Shown here in pieces: positions 35,362 to 44,389 of a DNA stretch of 64,000 nucleotides. Origin of the DNA: Bradyrhizobium lablabi (lineage in GTDB: Bacteria > Pseudomonadota > Alphaproteobacteria > Rhizobiales > Xanthobacteraceae); contig NZ_JAFCJK010000004.1 in assembly GCF_018131005.1 (NCBI RefSeq), forward strand, positions 372,001 to 436,000, given 5' to 3'. The notes under the pieces were generated by a model. The model was not told the DNA's origin. It made no database searches and worked only from the letters and a program-made list of their open reading frames with translations. A program made the translations under genes and the position numbers. The stretch's first letter is position 1. The number at the start of each line of letters is the position of its first letter.

Positions 35362-36105
35362 ATGGTGAGCGATTTTGCGGCCGGCAATTACCGGTTCATT
35401 CCCGCGGTCTTTCAGTATTCGAGCGGCGTTGCGGCGAGTTCCGGTTACGAAATCGAGCGGGTCCGTTTCGACAAGCCCGTGCCGCTCGCCGAAGGGTTTG
35501 CGCGGATCGCGACCTATATCCAGGCCGCCGGGCGGCCGCTGACCTCGTTTTGCGCCTGCGAGCTGCGTTCCCCGGCCGCCTTCACCGAGGAAGGCTTTCG
35601 CGCCTTCAACCAGCACTATGTGAAGACGCTGGCGGAATGGCGGATCTACGACGGCACCACCAACCCGGTGGCGCGCAGCAATGTCTGCCCCGAGATTGAT
35701 CCTCCGGCCGAGCCGTCGTTCTACGCATTCTCGTTCACGCGGCCGGCTTCGGGCCCCTCACCGACCTTCGTGATCGCCGGCAGCGGCGAGTCGCAGGAGG
35801 GCAATGCGAGCTATGCCGAGCGGACCGTGCGCTACCGCGACGTTAGCCCCGAAGGCATCGCGGAGAAGGTCCGTTATGTCGTTAGCGTAATGGAAAAGCG
35901 CATGGGCGAGTTCGACGTGGGCTGGAAGGACGCCACCGCCGTGCAGACCTACACCGTGCATGATTTCCATCCGGTGTTTGCCGCAACGCTGGTCCGCCGC
36001 GGCGCCGCGCGCTCCGGCCTCACCTGGTACTTCGCGCGTCCGCCGGTGATCGATCTCGAATACGAGATGGATTGCAGGCGGGTGTTGCGGGAGGTGGTGG
36101 TCTGA
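35362..36105 (+). CDS. Uncharacterised cytoplasmic protein, possibly Rid/YjgF-like
   Basis: 247 residues with no signal peptide or membrane segment; GGAGGAACAGAC gives a good ribosome site. I do not recognise the family firmly. The C-terminal half (VIAGSGESQEG..., then AEKVRYVVSVMEKRMGEFDVGWKDATAVQTYTV) has the rhythm of Rid/YjgF proteins, where a glycine-rich strand is followed by a helix ending before a strand of the trimer interface; the N-terminal half could be a second, diverged copy. If so it might deaminate reactive enamine intermediates. It is a single gene between the efflux operon and the convergent peptide importer operon. Confidence 0.6.
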   Translation: MVSDFAAGNYRFIPAVFQYSSGVAASSGYEIERVRFDKPVPLAEGFARIATYIQAAGRPLTSFCACELRSPAAFTEEGFRAFNQHYVKTLAEWRIYDGTTNPVARSNVCPEIDPPAEPSFYAFSFTRPASGPSPTFVIAGSGESQEGNASYAERTVRYRDVSPEGIAEKVRYVVSVMEKRMGEFDVGWKDATAVQTYTVHDFHPVFAATLVRRGAARSGLTWYFARPPVIDLEYEMDCRRVLREVVV

Positions 36106-36130
36106 GCCGAAAAATGAGTTTGCCAGACCC

Positions 36131-36236
36131 GTCATCCTGAGCAGCGCGGGAACGAGCGTCTCGAACGATGCACGGCCCCGCTGGTGGCCGTCGTGCTTCG
36201 AGACGGCCGCTGGCGCGGCCTCCTCAGCATGATGGG
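36131..36236. repeat. Palindromic intergenic repeat of the CATCCTGAG family
   Basis: Starts GTCATCCTGAGCAG and ends CTCCTCAGCATGATGGG, with inner inverted pair GCGTCTCGAA / TTCGAGACG. It sits between the convergent uncharacterised gene and the 3' end of the 12-gene operon, where it may act as a bidirectional terminator. Related elements are at 8468 and 62673. Confidence 0.75.
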
Positions 36237-36263
36237 AAAGGATACGTGCTCGCCGCGCGAGAT

Positions 36264-37154
36264 CTACCGTGCCTTCGGATCCAGCGCGTCGCGCAGGCCG
36301 TCGCCGACCAGGTTGAAGCTGAGCACGACGAGGAAGATCGCAAGCCCCGGCCAGATCGCCATCCACGGCGCATTGGTGAGGAAGCGCTGGGCGGCGTTGA
36401 GCATGCTGCCCCACGACGGGGCTGGTGGCTGCTGGCCGAGGCCGAGGAAGGAGAGTGCGGCCTCCGCGATGATCGCGGCGGCGATCGAGAGCGTCGCCTG
36501 CACCAGGAGCGCCGGCAGGATGTTCGGCAGGATGTGAAACAGCGCGATGCGCCAGCGCGGATTGCCCATGGCGCGCGCTGCCTCGACATAATCCTCGACC
36601 TTGACGCTCATCACCTGCCCGCGGGTAAGGCGGATGAAAATCGGCGTCGCCGAGACGCCGATCGCGATCATGGCGTTGCCGAGGCTCGGCCCAAGGAAGG
36701 CGGCAAGCGCGATCGCCAGGATCAGGAACGGGCAAGCCAGCATCGCGTCGGTGATACGGCTGATCAGCGCGTCGATGAAGCCGCCACGATAGCCGGCGAG
36801 CAGACCTAGCGGAACGCCGATGGTCAACGCGATACCGACCGAGATTGTCCCTGCAAGCAGTGAGGCGCGCGCGCCGAACACGACACGGGCGAGCACGTCG
36901 CGGCCGAGCTCGTCGGTGCCGAACCAGTGCTGTGCCGACGGAGCCTTCCGCACCAGCGACCAGCTCGTCGCGATGGGATCGTAGGGCACGATCAGCGGTG
37001 CAAAGACCGCCATCAGAACGAAGATCATGATTACGGTAAGGCCGACGACGGCGCCCTTGCGCTTGATGAGCCGCCGCCAGGCGCGGCGCGCCGGACTCTC
37101 CAACTCGTCGGAAGCGGCGAGGGAAACGGTGCCGAGTACGGTTTCGGTCATCAC
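36264..37154 (-). CDS. Oligopeptide ABC importer 1, permease C (DppC/OppC-type)
   Basis: 296 residues with six membrane segments and the OppC_N extension at the start. The ATPase-contact loop VEDYVEAARAMGNPRWRIALFHILPN is clear. GTDELGRDVLARVVFGAR is the family signature after the first segment. It begins at GTG right after the permease B stop, with an in-frame ATG one codon later. It is the last gene of the 12-gene minus-strand operon and would pair with permease B in the inner membrane. Confidence 0.92.
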   Translation of the reverse strand: MMTETVLGTVSLAASDELESPARRAWRRLIKRKGAVVGLTVIMIFVLMAVFAPLIVPYDPIATSWSLVRKAPSAQHWFGTDELGRDVLARVVFGARASLLAGTISVGIALTIGVPLGLLAGYRGGFIDALISRITDAMLACPFLILAIALAAFLGPSLGNAMIAIGVSATPIFIRLTRGQVMSVKVEDYVEAARAMGNPRWRIALFHILPNILPALLVQATLSIAAAIIAEAALSFLGLGQQPPAPSWGSMLNAAQRFLTNAPWMAIWPGLAIFLVVLSFNLVGDGLRDALDPKAR

Positions 37155-38096
37155 CTAGCCCCTCAGCCGCGGGTTGACGAGGATGTAGGCGATGTCAGCA
37201 ATGAGATTGAGGGTGATGTAGATTGTCGCGGTCGTCAGCACGACACCCTGCACGACGGCGTAGTCGCGGTTGAAGACGGCATCGACGATCAGTTTGCCGA
37301 AACCGGGGATCGAGAAGATCTGCTCGGTCAGGACCGCGCCCGACAGCAGCGTGCCGAGCTCGAGGGCCCCGAGCGTGATGATCGGCGTCAGCGCGTTGCG
37401 CATCGCATGCTTGAGGATCACCGAACGTTCGGAAAGACCCTTGGCGCGGGCGGTACGGACATAGTCGCTCTCCAGCACCTGTAGCATCGCGCTGCGAGTA
37501 TGCCGCATCAGGATCGCGGCAATTGCGTTGCCGAGCACGAAGGCAGGCATGATTGTCGCGGCGATGCTGGCGCGCCAGTTCTCGCTCAGCGGCACGTAGC
37601 CGGAAGCCGGCAGCCATCCCAATTCGATGGAAAACAGGAAGATCAGCATGATCCCGAGCCAGAAGTTCGGCGTCGAGATGCCCCATAGCGCGAACAGATT
37701 GGCGCCGTAGTCCCAGGCCGTGCCCTTCTTCACCGCCGAGACGATGCCGGCGGGGATGCCGATCAGGAACGCGATCACGATTGCCATGCCCGCGAGCTGC
37801 AGCGTCACCGGCAGCTTCTGCGCGATCAGGGTCAGGACCGGCATCTTGTTGCGCAGCGATTCACCGAAATCGCCGGACAGCACGCCCTTGATCCAGTAGA
37901 CATACTGCACCGGGATCGGCTGATCGAGCCGGTACTGCGCGCGAATCTGCGCGATCACGGCGGGATCGCGCTCCTCGCCGGCCATGACGAGGGCCGGATC
38001 GCCCGGCAGCAATTGCTGCAGCGAGAAGATCAGGATCGACACGAAGAACAGCGTCGGGACAAGCTGAACCAGCCGTCTGGCGAGGAAGTTCAGCAT
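37155..38096 (-). CDS. Oligopeptide ABC importer 1, permease B (DppB/OppB-type)
   Basis: 313 residues. MLNFLARRLVQLVPTLFFVSILIF is the typical first helix, QLLPGDPA the conserved periplasmic segment, and VRTARAKGLSERSVILKHAMRNALTP the ATPase-contact EAA loop. Six membrane segments in all. It follows the binding protein by 28 bp and abuts permease C directly, so all are translated from one message. Confidence 0.93.
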   Translation of the reverse strand: MLNFLARRLVQLVPTLFFVSILIFSLQQLLPGDPALVMAGEERDPAVIAQIRAQYRLDQPIPVQYVYWIKGVLSGDFGESLRNKMPVLTLIAQKLPVTLQLAGMAIVIAFLIGIPAGIVSAVKKGTAWDYGANLFALWGISTPNFWLGIMLIFLFSIELGWLPASGYVPLSENWRASIAATIMPAFVLGNAIAAILMRHTRSAMLQVLESDYVRTARAKGLSERSVILKHAMRNALTPIITLGALELGTLLSGAVLTEQIFSIPGFGKLIVDAVFNRDYAVVQGVVLTTATIYITLNLIADIAYILVNPRLRG

Positions 38097-38124
38097 CGTC
38101 CGCCTCGCATCTCCGGCGTCGCCA

Positions 38125-39636
38125 TCACTTCAGCTTCAGCCCGACCACGCGCACGAGGCCGTCAGGCATCTGCTTGTAGCCTTCGAGCTTCGTCGTGTGC
38201 GCGATGATAATGCGGCGGTGATAGATGTAGAGAATCGCTTCGTCATCGAGCTCCAGCTTGGTCAGCTTGGCGTAAATCGCCTTGCGCTGCGTCATGTCGG
38301 TGGTGAGGCGGGCATCGTCGAGCGCCTTGTCGGCCTCCGCGTTTGTCCAGGCGCTGTAGTTCTGCGGCGCGTCCTTGTGCAGGAAGACGTAGGAGTTGCC
38401 GTCAGGATCGATGCGGCCGCTCCAGGCCAGCATATAGGCCTGGTATTCGCCGGCCTCCGCCTGCTTCAACGACGTTGCGAATTCCGTGACCCTGATCTTC
38501 ATGTCGAAGCCGGCCTCCGCTGCCATCGACTGCACGACCTGCGCGGTGCCCTCGGTTTCGGGGCCTTTCGGCACCATGAAATCCACGCTGACCGGCGGCG
38601 TGACACCGGCCTCCTTCAGGAGCGCCTTGGCCCTCGCGACATCGCGCGGGCGGATCGGAAACTCCTTCTGATAATAAGGATGATCCGGGCTGACCCACTG
38701 GTTTCCGGGCTTGAACTCGCCGTTGAACACGACCTGGTTGATGGCGTCGCGATCGATCGCGAGATCGAGCGCCTGACGCACCTTGGCGGATTGGCTCAAG
38801 GGTCCCTTGGCCTTGTCCTTGCCGATGTTGAGCGTGATGCCTTGATAGCCAAGCTCGATCGCGCTCGACACTTTGAGGCGCGGGTCCGCGCGCACGTCCT
38901 TGAGGTCGGTCGCGAGCACGCGCTCGATCAGGTCGAGCCCACCGGACTTCAGGTTGGCAAGCCGCACGGTGGCGTCGACGATCGGCAGGAACACGATGCG
39001 GTCGATGAAGACGTTGTCCTTGTTCCAGTAGTCGGCGAACTTCTCGAACACGATACGGTCCTGCTGCACGCGCTCCACGAATTTGTACGGGCCGGCGCAG
39101 ACCGGATGCAGGCCGAACTTGTCGCCTGCGGCCTTGGCAGCCTTGGGCGACATCATCATGCCGGCACGGTCGGTAAGTTGAGCGATCAGCGGCGAGAACG
39201 GCACCTTCAGCACAAGCTTGATGGTGAGGGGATCGACGACGTCGATATGGTCGACGCTGGCGAGCTCGGGTTTGCGGAAGGAGCCCGGGAACGTCAGATG
39301 CCGCTCAAGCGAAAATTTCGCGGCTTCCGCATCGAACGGTTCGCCGTCGTGGAACTTGACGCCGGGGCGGAGCTTGATCGTGACCTCCTTGCCGTCGGCG
39401 GAGGTCTCGTGCGACAACGCGAGCTGCGGCACGATGTTGAGCTTTTCGTCGATGTCGAACAGCTTGTCGCAGACGGCGGAAAACACGATGCGGCCGACAT
39501 AGGTCCGCGCCATGGTCGGGTCGAGGATGTCGGGATCCTCTGCGAGCCCGATCCGCAGCGTGGTCTGCGCCTGAGCACCGGCGCCGAGCGATAGCAACAG
39601 GGCCGCGGCAATGGCCACCGAACGAAACATCTTCAT
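38125..39636 (-). CDS. Oligopeptide ABC importer 1, substrate-binding protein
   Basis: 503 residues of the SBP_bac_5 family that binds peptides, opines or nickel in the periplasm. The start at 39636 is preferred to ATG 39657 because GGGGAGC precedes it and it gives a clean signal peptide (MKMFRSVAIAAALLLSLGAGAQA, cleaved before QTT). The mature chain shows TTLRIGLAEDPDILDPTMAR and IKLRPGVKFHDGEPFDAEA, both standard. There is no lipobox cysteine, so it should be freely periplasmic. Together with GGT upstream, gamma-glutamyl peptides or glutathione-like ligands are possible. Confidence 0.92.
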   Translation of the reverse strand: MKMFRSVAIAAALLLSLGAGAQAQTTLRIGLAEDPDILDPTMARTYVGRIVFSAVCDKLFDIDEKLNIVPQLALSHETSADGKEVTIKLRPGVKFHDGEPFDAEAAKFSLERHLTFPGSFRKPELASVDHIDVVDPLTIKLVLKVPFSPLIAQLTDRAGMMMSPKAAKAAGDKFGLHPVCAGPYKFVERVQQDRIVFEKFADYWNKDNVFIDRIVFLPIVDATVRLANLKSGGLDLIERVLATDLKDVRADPRLKVSSAIELGYQGITLNIGKDKAKGPLSQSAKVRQALDLAIDRDAINQVVFNGEFKPGNQWVSPDHPYYQKEFPIRPRDVARAKALLKEAGVTPPVSVDFMVPKGPETEGTAQVVQSMAAEAGFDMKIRVTEFATSLKQAEAGEYQAYMLAWSGRIDPDGNSYVFLHKDAPQNYSAWTNAEADKALDDARLTTDMTQRKAIYAKLTKLELDDEAILYIYHRRIIIAHTTKLEGYKQMPDGLVRVVGLKLK

Positions 39637-39653
39637 CACACTGCTCCCCAAAT

Positions 39654-40763
39654 TCATGCGTCCGTCTCCGGTATTGCGCCGTTTGTACCAACACCGGAAG
39701 GTCCGCCTCCTTCCGCGATTCCGCTAAAGGCTGCGACCAATTTCTCCAGCACCGGAGAGAAGGGGCCGTCCGACGGAACGATGCTCTCCGGCGGCGGCAG
39801 GTCTCCGGTCCGGTGACAGGCGGTGGCGTGGCCGGTGGCATCGGCCTGCAGTGGCGGCACCTCGCTGCGGCAGCACGCGACCACGTAGGGGCAGCGGGTG
39901 TGGAAACGACAGCCGGACGGCGGATTGAGCGCGCTCGGCAGCTCGCCTTCCAGCACGATGCGGCTGCGTTTGGCGCGCGGCTTCGGCACCGGGATCGCCG
40001 ACAGGAGCGCGCGGCTGTAGGGATGGCGCGGGGCCGCGAACAGCGCCTGCGCCTCGGCAGTCTCCACGATGGCGCCGAGATTCATCACCGCGACGCGGTC
40101 GGCGATGTGCTTGACCACGGCGAGATCGTGCGAGACGAAGATGTAAGCAAGCCCGAGCCGCTCCTGCAGGTCGCGCAGCAGATTGAGAATCTGCGAGCGG
40201 ATCGAGACGTCGAGCGCCGAGACCGGCTCGTCGCAGATGATCAGCTTCGGCTCGACCGCGAGTGCCCGCGCAATCGCGATACGCTGGCGCTGGCCGCCGG
40301 AGAACTCGTGCGGATAGCGGCGCGCGACACGCGGTTCGAGCCCGACCAGGCGCAGCAATTCCTCGATCCTGGCACGGCGCGCGTTGGCGGGCACCAGCTC
40401 ATGGAGCGCGAGCGGCTCGCCGAGAATCTGGCCCACCGTCATGCGCGGATTGAGCGAGGCGTAGGGGTCCTGGAAGATGATCTGCGCATGCCGGCGGAAC
40501 GCGCGCAACTGTTGGGCATCGAGCGCAAGCAGGTCGCGGCCCTCGAAGCGGACGCGTCCGTGGTCCGGCTCGATCAGCCGCAGCACGAGGCGGCTGACGG
40601 TGGACTTGCCGCAACCGGACTCGCCGACCAGCGCCAGCGTTTCGCCGGCGTCGACATGAAAGCTGACGCCGTCAACGGCTTTGACGAACGCCGTCGGGCG
40701 GCCGAACAGGTTGCGCGATGCCGGGAAGTGTTTGACGAGCCCTTCAGCTTCAAGGAGGGCCAT
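39654..40763 (-). CDS. Oligopeptide ABC importer 1, ATPase F (DppF/OppF-type)
   Basis: 369 residues. Walker [10 protein letters not shown], signature [15 protein letters not shown], Walker [11 protein letters not shown] and a C-terminal oligo_HPY domain with cysteines ([14 protein letters not shown]) that may hold an iron-sulphur cluster as in other DppF-type subunits. A C-terminal tail of about 50 residues after that domain is longer than usual. It overlaps the neighbouring ATPase stop by one base. It pairs with ATPase D to drive peptide import. Confidence 0.92.
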   Translation of the reverse strand: MALLEAEGLVKHFPASRNLFGRPTAFVKAVDGVSFHVDAGETLALVGESGCGKSTVSRLVLRLIEPDHGRVRFEGRDLLALDAQQLRAFRRHAQIIFQDPYASLNPRMTVGQILGEPLALHELVPANARRARIEELLRLVGLEPRVARRYPHEFSGGQRQRIAIARALAVEPKLIICDEPVSALDVSIRSQILNLLRDLQERLGLAYIFVSHDLAVVKHIADRVAVMNLGAIVETAEAQALFAAPRHPYSRALLSAIPVPKPRAKRSRIVLEGELPSALNPPSGCRFHTRCPYVVACCRSEVPPLQADATGHATACHRTGDLPPPESIVPSDGPFSPVLEKLVAAFSGIAEGGGPSGVGTNGAIPETDA

Positions 40764-41752
40764 TACGACACCAGCCTTTCCAGCGGTGCGCGAAGGCAGC
40801 GCGAGGCGTGGCCGGGCGCGACCTCCGTCAAGGGCGGTGGCGCCTTGGTACAGGTCATCACGACGAACGGGCAGCGCGCGGCGAAGCGGCAGCCCGCGGG
40901 CGGGTTGGCCATGTTCGGCACCATGCCTTCGATGGTTGCGAGATGCGCGGTGCGGCGGTCGAGCCGCGGGATCGAGCCGAGCAGGCCGACGGTGTAGGGA
41001 TGCTGCGGATTGGCGAACAACTCGTCGACAGGCGCGCGCTCGACGATCTCGCCGGCATACATCACCGCGACCTCGTCGCAGACCTCGGCGACGACGCCGA
41101 GGTCGTGGGTGATCAGGATGATCGCCGCGCCGCTTGCTGCCTTCAGCTCGCGCATCAGGTCGAGGATCTGCGCCTGCAGGGTGACGTCGAGCGCGGTGGT
41201 CGGCTCATCGGCGATCAAAAGCTGCGGGTCGCAGGCCAGCGCCATCGCGATCATGACGCGCTGGCGCATGCCGCCTGAAAGCTTGTGCGGAAATTCGTCG
41301 ATGCGCTTTTCGGGCGAGGGAATGTGGACGCGGCGGAGCAGCTCCACGGCGCGATCGCGTGCCTTGCGCCGCGAGCCGCCGCGGTGCCGCAGGATGGTCT
41401 CGATGATCTGGTCGCCAATCGTGAAGCTCGGATTGAGCGAGGTCATCGGCTCCTGGAAGATCATCGCGAGCCGGTTGCCGCGCAGATCGCGCAAGGTCCC
41501 GTCGGGTACGTCGAGCAGGTCGAAGCCGTCGAAGCGGATCGCGCCGGAGACCTCGGCGGAATGCTTCGGCAGCAGCCCCATGATCGCAAGCGACGTCACG
41601 CTCTTGCCGCAACCGGATTCGCCGACCAGCCCGAGCGTAGCGCCGTTGGCGACGCGGAGGTCGACACTGTCGACGGCATGCGTGACGCGGCCGTCATCGC
41701 CGTGGAAAGTGACGCGCAGCCCTTCGATCTCGATCAGTGTGGCGGCCTTCAT
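40763..41752 (-). CDS. Oligopeptide ABC importer 1, ATPase D (DppD/OppD-type)
   Basis: 329 residues from the ATG at 41752, which overlaps the DUF1028 stop by ATGA; an open frame continues upstream but within the DUF1028 gene. It has Walker A GESGCGKS, signature LSGGMRQRV, Walker [11 protein letters not shown] and the C-terminal cysteine motif [14 protein letters not shown]. It forms the ATPase heterodimer with the next gene. Its tight coupling to DUF1028 ties the importer to the two hydrolase genes. Confidence 0.92.
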   Translation of the reverse strand: MKAATLIEIEGLRVTFHGDDGRVTHAVDSVDLRVANGATLGLVGESGCGKSVTSLAIMGLLPKHSAEVSGAIRFDGFDLLDVPDGTLRDLRGNRLAMIFQEPMTSLNPSFTIGDQIIETILRHRGGSRRKARDRAVELLRRVHIPSPEKRIDEFPHKLSGGMRQRVMIAMALACDPQLLIADEPTTALDVTLQAQILDLMRELKAASGAAIILITHDLGVVAEVCDEVAVMYAGEIVERAPVDELFANPQHPYTVGLLGSIPRLDRRTAHLATIEGMVPNMANPPAGCRFAARCPFVVMTCTKAPPPLTEVAPGHASRCLRAPLERLVS

Positions 41753-42471
41753 GCTTGGTTCGATCTTTGGCTCGCGATGGCGGCTTCGATGCCGGCATCG
41801 ATGATGGCGCGATCGGTGACGCCGGCCGGATTGGCGCGGGTCGGCAGGAATTGGCGGAAGTGTACCCAGCGCTCGCGGCTGACGGCCTCGAGCCGCAGGA
41901 GTTCGCCCAGCGGATCGGCGTGATCGTCGACGCGCAGATCGAGCGCCGACCATTCCTCCGCGCCGTGAATCAACAGTGCCGCGGACTGCTTGCCGCGCTT
42001 GTCGCCGCCGGCGGCCTCGCCGGCGAGCATGGCCTTGATCAGCCGTTGCGCGAACGGCAGCCGGTCATTGGCGGCGTAGGTCTTTGCGGACTCGTCGAGC
42101 ACAGCAGGACCGGCCAACATGTTGCCGGCGATCGAGAAGCCGTCGCCCGCAATATGGCCGTACCAGTCGACGCAATCCTTGCCGGAATGCGCCGCGATGC
42201 GGCCATGGACGTCCATCACATGCACCTGCCGGTGCTCGCGGCCGTGGTCGCCGGCGAGCAATGCCGCGACGACGTCGTCCGGGCTCTTGCCATCGCGCAA
42301 CAGTCTGACACCGTCGATGCCGTAATAGGGATTGACCAGCGCCTGCGTCGCGATCGCGCCGATGCCGGCGGCGATATAGGGCACGCGCGCCCCGACGGCA
42401 AAGAACCGCGTGGCGACGGCGATGCCGAGCTGGCCCGCGGCGCCGTCGCGGGCGATGATCGACCAGGTCAT
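41749..42471 (-). CDS. DUF1028 Ntn-hydrolase-like protein
   Basis: 240 residues. The N-terminal MTWSIIARD and GQLGIAVATRFFAVGARVPY, plus QALVNPYYG, are signatures of DUF1028, a family with an N-terminal-nucleophile hydrolase-like fold but no established reaction known to me. A nucleophile would need to be exposed by cleavage; whether Ser4 or another residue serves is unclear. It lies 15 bp after GGT, itself an Ntn hydrolase, and overlaps importer ATPase D. A role in hydrolysing imported modified peptides is inferred from this context. Confidence 0.82.
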   Translation of the reverse strand: MTWSIIARDGAAGQLGIAVATRFFAVGARVPYIAAGIGAIATQALVNPYYGIDGVRLLRDGKSPDDVVAALLAGDHGREHRQVHVMDVHGRIAAHSGKDCVDWYGHIAGDGFSIAGNMLAGPAVLDESAKTYAANDRLPFAQRLIKAMLAGEAAGGDKRGKQSAALLIHGAEEWSALDLRVDDHADPLGELLRLEAVSRERWVHFRQFLPTRANPAGVTDRAIIDAGIEAAIASQRSNQA

Positions 42472-42486
42472 CTCAAAGCCTTCGTC

Positions 42487-44292
42487 TCAACGGCCCGCCG
42501 CGTAGCCCTGCATGCCGCGCGGATTTGCAGCGGCGCGGCGGCGGCGGCCGACCTTCGAGGCCGCGGTAAGGCGGCCTTCCGACCAATCGGGGCCAATCTC
42601 CACCACATGGCCGCGGCGCTTCAATTCGTCGATCGTCGATTTCGGCACGCGGTTTTCCAGCACGAGCACGCCGGGGCGCGCGGTGCGCGGCCAGAACGAG
42701 ATCGGAAAATGCTCGGAATGCCAGGCGGGCGCGTCGATGGCTTCCTGCAGATTGAGCTTGGCGTGGACGTGGCGCAGGAAGAACTGCGTGATCCATTGGT
42801 CCTGCTGGTCTCCGCCGGGCGAGCCCCATGAGAGATACGGCTCGCCGTCGCGCAACGCCATCGTCGGCGACAGTGTGGTGCGCGGACGCTTGCCCGGCGC
42901 GAGCGCGGCCGGATGGTCCTCCTCCAGCCAGAACATCTGGGCGCGGCTGCCGAGGCAGAAGCCGAGCTCCGGAATGACCGGCGAGGACTGCAGCCAGCCG
43001 CCGGACGGCGTCGCCGAGATCATGTTGCCGGCCTGGTCGATGATGTCGAAATGCACGGTGTCGCCGCGCACCTCGCCGAACCGGCCGACCGTCGGTTCGC
43101 CGGCGCCCATCGCGCCGACAGCCTCGCGATGGCCTTCGGCGCGGCGCAGTTTGACAACCGCGCCGAAGCCTTCCACCGAGCCGGGGCGGAAATCGAGCGA
43201 CGCCTTGTCTCTCGAAATCAGCTTGCGCCGCTCGTCATTGTAGGCGTCGGACAGCAGCGTATCGATCGGGATTTTCGTGAACTTCGGATCGCCGTAGAAT
43301 GTCTCGCGGTCGGCATAGGCGAGCTTGGCGCTTTCGATCTGCAGGTGAATGAAGTCGGGTCCGACGGGATCGAGGCCGTCGAGATCAAAGCCCTTTAGCA
43401 GCGCGAGCTGTTGCAGCATGACAGGACCCTGGCTCCAGACGCCGGCCTTTTGGACCGTGTAACGGCCGTAGTCATAGCTCAGCGGCGCCTCGATGGTCGG
43501 CTGCCAGCGCGCCATGTCGTCGGCTGACAGCACGCCGCGATGCGGCGAGCCAGAGACGTCCATCACCTCCTGGGTGCGGCAGAATTCGTCGATCGCCTCG
43601 GCGACAAACCCATTGGACCACGATTGGCGCGCGCGCTCGATCTGCGCGACGCGGTCGCTGCCCGCGCTCTCGGCCTCCTTCAGGATGCGCGTGTAGGTCT
43701 CGGCGAGCATCTTGTTGGTGAAAATGGTGCCGGGCTTCGGCACGTCGCCGTTCGGCAGATAGACATCGGCCGACGTCGGCCAGTGCTTGCGGAACAACTG
43801 CTCGACGGTCTTGATCGTGGCGGAGGCGCGCTCGACCAGCGGATAGCCGTCGCGGGCATAGACGATCGCTGGCTCCAGCACGTCGCGCAGCTTCAAGGTG
43901 CCGTAGTCGCGCAGCAGCAGCATCCAGGATTCGAACGTGCCGGGCACGCAGGCGGCGAGCAGGCCGGTGCCGGGCACCATGTCGAGGCCTTCGCTGCGAT
44001 AGTGCGCAATCGTCGCCCTCGCAGGCGCCGGGCCCTGGCCGCAGATCACCTCGGTCTTGCCGCGCTTCACGTCATGCACGATAACAGGGACGTCGCCGCC
44101 CGGTCCGTTCAGATGCGGTTCGACCACCTGCAGCGTGAAGGCGGTGGCAACGCCGGCGTCGAAGGCATTGCCGCCCTTTTCCAGCGTCGCCATGCCGACG
44201 GCGGTCGCGATCCAGTGCGTCGAGGTGACGACGCCGAAGGTGCCTTCGATTTCCGGCCTTGTGGTGAACGGATCAGGGTTGATGTTACTCAT
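42487..44292 (-). CDS. ggt: Gamma-glutamyltransferase family Ntn-hydrolase
   Basis: 601 residues, the usual GGT precursor length. The chain should self-cleave before the threonine in RGDTVHFDIIDQAGNM (Thr412), giving large and small subunits. NGPGGD in the large subunit and TPSGGWLQSS in the small one are family segments. GGT removes or transfers the gamma-glutamyl group from glutathione and related peptides. No signal peptide is evident (the start is MSNINPDPFTTRPE), unlike periplasmic GGT, so it may act on substrate after import by the flanking ABC systems. It lies between two complete peptide importers. Confidence 0.87.
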   Translation of the reverse strand: MSNINPDPFTTRPEIEGTFGVVTSTHWIATAVGMATLEKGGNAFDAGVATAFTLQVVEPHLNGPGGDVPVIVHDVKRGKTEVICGQGPAPARATIAHYRSEGLDMVPGTGLLAACVPGTFESWMLLLRDYGTLKLRDVLEPAIVYARDGYPLVERASATIKTVEQLFRKHWPTSADVYLPNGDVPKPGTIFTNKMLAETYTRILKEAESAGSDRVAQIERARQSWSNGFVAEAIDEFCRTQEVMDVSGSPHRGVLSADDMARWQPTIEAPLSYDYGRYTVQKAGVWSQGPVMLQQLALLKGFDLDGLDPVGPDFIHLQIESAKLAYADRETFYGDPKFTKIPIDTLLSDAYNDERRKLISRDKASLDFRPGSVEGFGAVVKLRRAEGHREAVGAMGAGEPTVGRFGEVRGDTVHFDIIDQAGNMISATPSGGWLQSSPVIPELGFCLGSRAQMFWLEEDHPAALAPGKRPRTTLSPTMALRDGEPYLSWGSPGGDQQDQWITQFFLRHVHAKLNLQEAIDAPAWHSEHFPISFWPRTARPGVLVLENRVPKSTIDELKRRGHVVEIGPDWSEGRLTAASKVGRRRRAAANPRGMQGYAAGR

Positions 44293-44389
44293 GCGGCTTC
44301 GCCATTTCGTGCTTGTTGCGGCGCAACTTGATCATAAGCAAGCCTTGCTGCCAACCGTTTGGTTGACATGGCAGCTCCCATCCGCGCGG
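44293..44389. other. Spacer between the two importer halves of the operon
   Basis: 97 bp between ATPase F of importer 2 and GGT, the second-longest intercistronic gap in the 12-gene run. I see no clear terminator; an internal promoter for the GGT-distal half is possible but none was recognised. Confidence 0.4.
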
